From: a bacterium
Lineage (GTDB): Bacteria > Muiribacteriota > Ozemobacteria > Ozemobacterales > Ozemobacteraceae
Assembly (NCBI GenBank): GCA_016192885.1
Contig: JACPTH010000512.1
Location: 1-9,469, forward strand
Direction of reading: 5' to 3'
DNA length: 9,469 nucleotides
Below are positions 8,101 to 9,469 of the stretch, in pieces. A program made the position numbers and the translations under genes. The notes under the pieces are model-generated. The model saw nothing but the letters and a program-made list of their open reading frames with translations. It made no database searches and had not been told where the DNA came from. Position 1 is the first letter of the stretch, and each line of letters opens with the position of its first letter.

Positions 8101-8754
8101 TGCCGTATCGAAGAAAAAGATGAATTGGAACCTGTTAACCCCCTTGCAATTGAGGATTACGAGAAAACAAAAGAGCGAAGTGATTTTCTAAAAAACCAAG
8201 TCACCGATCTCACCGAAGCCGCTGGATCATTGGAACAAGTGATCCAAGAAATAGAGAAAATTTCCTGCGAACGTTTTCTAGAAACTTTTTCCCACATTAA
8301 CTCCGCGTTCAGCGAAATTTTTCAGGTTCTTTTTCCGGGAGGAAGCGGTGTTTTGAAAGTTTCGCTACCTGAAAACCCTCTCGAATCCAATGTTGAGATA
8401 TCCTGTTCGCTTCCCGGTAGAAAACTCGCCTCCATTGAGCTTTTCTCGGGCGGGGAACGAGCCCTTATAGCCTTAGCCTTGCTATTCGCGATCCTACAAG
8501 TAAAGCCTCCGGCATTTTGCGTCCTCGACGAGGTGGAAGCCTCTTTAGATGAATCAAACGTTGTAAGATTTACTCGGTTGTTGCAAAATTTCTCGGGTAA
8601 AACACAATTCCTAATTATCACCCACAATAAGGAAACCATGCAGGTGGTCGATGTTTTGTACGGCATCACAATGGAGAAAAGCGGCATTTCAAAGCCTGTT
8701 TCAATTCGACTCGAAGATCATGATAAAATCAAAGAATTTACGGTAAAAAAATGA
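5179..8754 (+). CDS. smc: Chromosome segregation/condensation ATPase SMC
   Basis: This is a complete 1191-residue bacterial SMC, within the usual 1150-1200 range. It forms a V-shaped homodimer that, with ScpA and ScpB in most bacteria, loads on DNA and extrudes loops for chromosome compaction and segregation. The N-terminal head carries the MYLKSLELMGFKSF opening, Walker A GPNGSGKS (31-38) and the Q-loop Gln143 in GQGDIDDI. Coiled coil spans roughly 170-500 and 670-1030. The hinge lies at about 505-670, with a conserved GG at 548-549 and SGAMTGG at 657-663. The C-terminal head has the signature LFSGGER (1088-1094), Walker B VLDE (D1117, E1118), a D-loop ASLDE and the switch His1149. All catalytic residues are present. 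The start matches the family N-terminus; no strong ribosome binding site precedes it, so translational coupling to the dehydrogenase stop 6 bases upstream is likely. scpA and scpB are not in this window. Confidence 0.98.
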   Translation: MYLKSLELMGFKSFGHKTVFDFQPGITAIIGPNGSGKSNICDAIRWVLGEQSAKTLRGNKMTEVIFAGSKELRSAQFAQVKLILDNIDKQLPIEEGEVSFGRQLFRSGESNYFFNENKSLLSNLREILMDTGIGKDGYSVIGQGDIDDIIFQRIQSRRALIEEAAGITKFKHRKTSALQKLFSTQENITRLGDIIVEIESQLGPLGEQAEKTRKYQALSNEIQALEIDLTLFDLSRLFDDRENVESMRRGLISKLDELSKFLEEIGNKKLVIRDQLVLFEDGLRNQQKNIREATQAVDEIKNSISSNKEELRSHQARREAILEEMASLEEELFKTIQEIKDAEERLADGDSAQVNIQGRVSEIDGNISLVQNELSSHLREISQDKESSFQIAVLLTEKRNQFTTHSQQIQMLERQLEKGEGDINSLNAEIAKIETEIKRLEVEIGTLEQEISSSTNSLSEDKNRLQKVEKQLGNTEDEVSAINEQIKICHAQRNLLEEMRNRGDGGIFRGVREVLSLKSQGTKGIFGMVGDLLTVPRGYEIAFEVALGGNIQDIVTADADTAQKVIGILKERKAGRATFLPLDLIQAPSRLEKFLGKGCLGVAIDLIEYDAKFTVIMNHLLGRTLIFENLDSAILFSKQNRNFGRIVTLEGELIRSSGAMTGGNEGGKSSGLLSRKRDIEELEQKAASLENREKKCHSLLSNLRNERNSLLSSVRRHEENVARKTQSLDFFKASKEKLNYDFSGRQLDHKRIGSDFRELQSERNRLSASREQVQNELSAIETQNRDITKKLSELSGKEDGIQIRLKSLHGLLEDERLSLAQVVERKKAVKKEIDSASKRRKTSEDRRIRAEGEAHRLAQLIESLGQDLLKMQGLLVQSESQKQSLESSLESSQEKYRLLSRELETLDRTYVSRAKIEDSTKNKLGEQNIRLAEINTHIHNKETILTEKFNFDINEVGSYPIKFNSREELTDLIKCRIEEKDELEPVNPLAIEDYEKTKERSDFLKNQVTDLTEAAGSLEQVIQEIEKISCERFLETFSHINSAFSEIFQVLFPGGSGVLKVSLPENPLESNVEISCSLPGRKLASIELFSGGERALIALALLFAILQVKPPAFCVLDEVEASLDESNVVRFTRLLQNFSGKTQFLIITHNKETMQVVDVLYGITMEKSGISKPVSIRLEDHDKIKEFTVKK

Positions 8755-8770
8755 TAGTATGTGTTGTTAA

Positions 8771-8924
8771 GTAATTACGAATTACGAATACGAAATAGGA
8801 ATTACGATTTTAACGCTAAAACTGCTATGTAAAAGCGTATTGAAGAATGTTTTTTCGATGTTACCAAACTCTTCAATGAAGCGAGTTTTTCAATTCGTAG
8901 TTCGTAATTTTTAATTCGTAATTG
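8771..8924. repeat. Imperfect inverted repeat of AATTACGAATTA words downstream of smc
   Basis: AATTACGAATTA at 8773-8784 is perfectly complementary to TAATTCGTAATT at 8912-8923. Just inside, TTACGAATACGAA (8782-8794) pairs with TTCGTAGTTCGTAA (8894-8907) with one extra base. Further in, AAAACT (8818-8823) pairs with AGTTTT (8884-8889), and ATTGAAGA (8839-8846) with TCTTCAAT (8870-8877). The ~154-base unit could therefore fold into a long imperfect hairpin, like a miniature inverted-repeat element or a clustered intergenic repeat. It has no coding content that I can support and no clear target-site duplication. Confidence 0.6.
8866..8890 (+). terminator. Possible weak intrinsic terminator after smc
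   Basis: AAACTC (8866-8871) plus TTC pairs with GAA and GAGTTT (8883-8888) around a three-base loop, with a two-base bulge (GC, 8881-8882), and the stem runs into a T-run at 8886-8890. The stem is AT-rich, the T-run partly belongs to it, and it lies within the larger inverted repeat, so termination here is only possible. It is about 110 bases after the smc stop. Confidence 0.3.
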
Positions 8925-8950
8925 TATAGCTGAATGCTCACCTAAATTTT

Positions 8951-8960
8951 GAGGAGGAGG
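8951..8960 (+). promoter_or_regulatory. Strong ribosome binding site for the gene at 8966
   Basis: GAGGAGGAGG ends five bases before the ATG at 8966. It is the strongest Shine-Dalgarno match in the window and is the main evidence for this start and frame. Confidence 0.8.
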
Positions 8961-8965
8961 TTTAC

Positions 8966-9469
8966 ATGACGAGCGGCGAACCGCAAAACCCATCAAAAAT
9001 TCCCCAAGACCGTTGGGATGAGCCGAGAATCGTCGTTTTTCTGATCGGACTTTGCTTGATTCTTGAAGCAGGGTTAATTTATTACCAGGCCGGCCCAAGC
9101 CAAATAGCTATTTCGGCGATTACCGGGGTAAGCGGCTTAACATTGCTTTTGTTTGCTTGGTTCGTCCCCTTGGAAGATGAAGAAGACCTATCCGAAGCGC
9201 CTAACCTAGAACCCTCTACGACCCCTGAAATCGCCGCCCCTCCTTCTGTGGAGATTCAAAAACAGGAGGAACCTGTACAAGAGGCAAAAGCGGAAACCTC
9301 GACCTCAATTGAAGCGCCTCCCCCAAGCGTTCAATCAAAACCCGAAGTTTTGCAGGAAACCAAGGAACCCGAAATCCTTCCACCCCAGCCCAAAGATTTA
9401 TCTTCTGGGCCTGAGAAAGTCGTTGAATCAAAAGAAATCCCATCTCCCACTCCCCAAATTCTTGCCCCC
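8966..9469 (+). CDS. Membrane-anchored protein with Pro/Glu-rich linker, N-terminal part (possibly FtsY-like)
   Basis: The frame is open for 168 codons from the ATG at 8966 to the window edge, so the 3' end is missing. The product begins MTSGEPQNPSKIPQDRWDEP, a short polar N-terminus, followed by two hydrophobic segments at about residues 22-41 (IVVFLIGLCLILEAGLIYYQ) and 47-67, which should form a membrane hairpin. From residue ~69 onward the sequence is low-complexity, acidic and rich in Pro, Glu, Ser and Gln, typical of a flexible linker leading to a further domain. In several bacteria ftsY (the signal-recognition-particle receptor GTPase) follows smc, and some FtsY proteins have a membrane anchor plus an acidic linker, so FtsY is a reasonable guess. 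No GTPase motif is in view; a TonB-like, cell-division or other anchored protein is equally possible. Confidence 0.75.
   Translation, partial: MTSGEPQNPSKIPQDRWDEPRIVVFLIGLCLILEAGLIYYQAGPSQIAISAITGVSGLTLLLFAWFVPLEDEEDLSEAPNLEPSTTPEIAAPPSVEIQKQEEPVQEAKAETSTSIEAPPPSVQSKPEVLQETKEPEILPPQPKDLSSGPEKVVESKEIPSPTPQILAP

Noticed and set aside
8771..8924. CRISPR array suggested by the recurring AATTACGA words
   Set aside because: The words are short, uneven in spacing and inverted with respect to each other; there are no regular repeats with unique spacers and no cas genes.
8802..9098. Minus-strand open frame of 98 codons
   Set aside because: It reads through the AATTACGAATTA repeat (giving NYELRI) and then the antisense of the well-supported gene at 8966; no ribosome binding site or family resemblance.

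Overview
The window comes from a bacterial chromosome of moderate, somewhat AT-leaning composition, with ATG starts, purine-rich ribosome binding sites and a full-length bacterial-type SMC protein. The lineage cannot be fixed from these genes. The HEAT-repeat signalling protein and the intergenic runs of short AT-rich words (AATTACGAATTA, ATTTTTGATTTG) would fit an environmental or candidate-phylum bacterium, but that is an impression, not a result.

Layout. At the left edge is the 3' end of an unrecognised gene (+, to 365). It converges on an FmdB-type zinc-ribbon gene (-, 481-870) that has a near-consensus sigma70 promoter at 915-943. Divergent from it, after a 262-base gap holding a possible 19-codon leader ORF and a GC-rich hairpin, is a 1007-residue protein (1133-4156) made of a long HEAT-repeat solenoid fused to a class III adenylate cyclase domain. 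The next gap (4157-4317) holds an inverted repeat and what looks like the N-terminal remnant of a four-helix-bundle (23S rRNA intervening-sequence type) protein gene. Then come a classical short-chain dehydrogenase (about 4318-5172) and, six bases later, a complete smc gene (5179-8754). A 211-base gap after smc is largely an imperfect inverted repeat built from AATTACGAATTA words. The window ends inside a gene starting at 8966 that encodes two membrane segments followed by a Pro/Glu-rich linker; its position after smc and its shape allow an FtsY-like protein, but the decisive domain lies outside the window.

How the genes may work together. The dehydrogenase and smc are close enough to be co-transcribed and possibly translationally coupled, without an obvious functional link. 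SMC acts in chromosome compaction and segregation. The HEAT-cyclase is most simply a soluble cAMP-producing sensor whose solenoid may bind a protein or act as a mechanical input. No complete mobile element, CRISPR array, tRNA or rRNA was seen. The most unusual items are the HEAT-cyclase with its exact 92-residue super-period and the degraded, repeat-flanked four-helix-bundle remnant.
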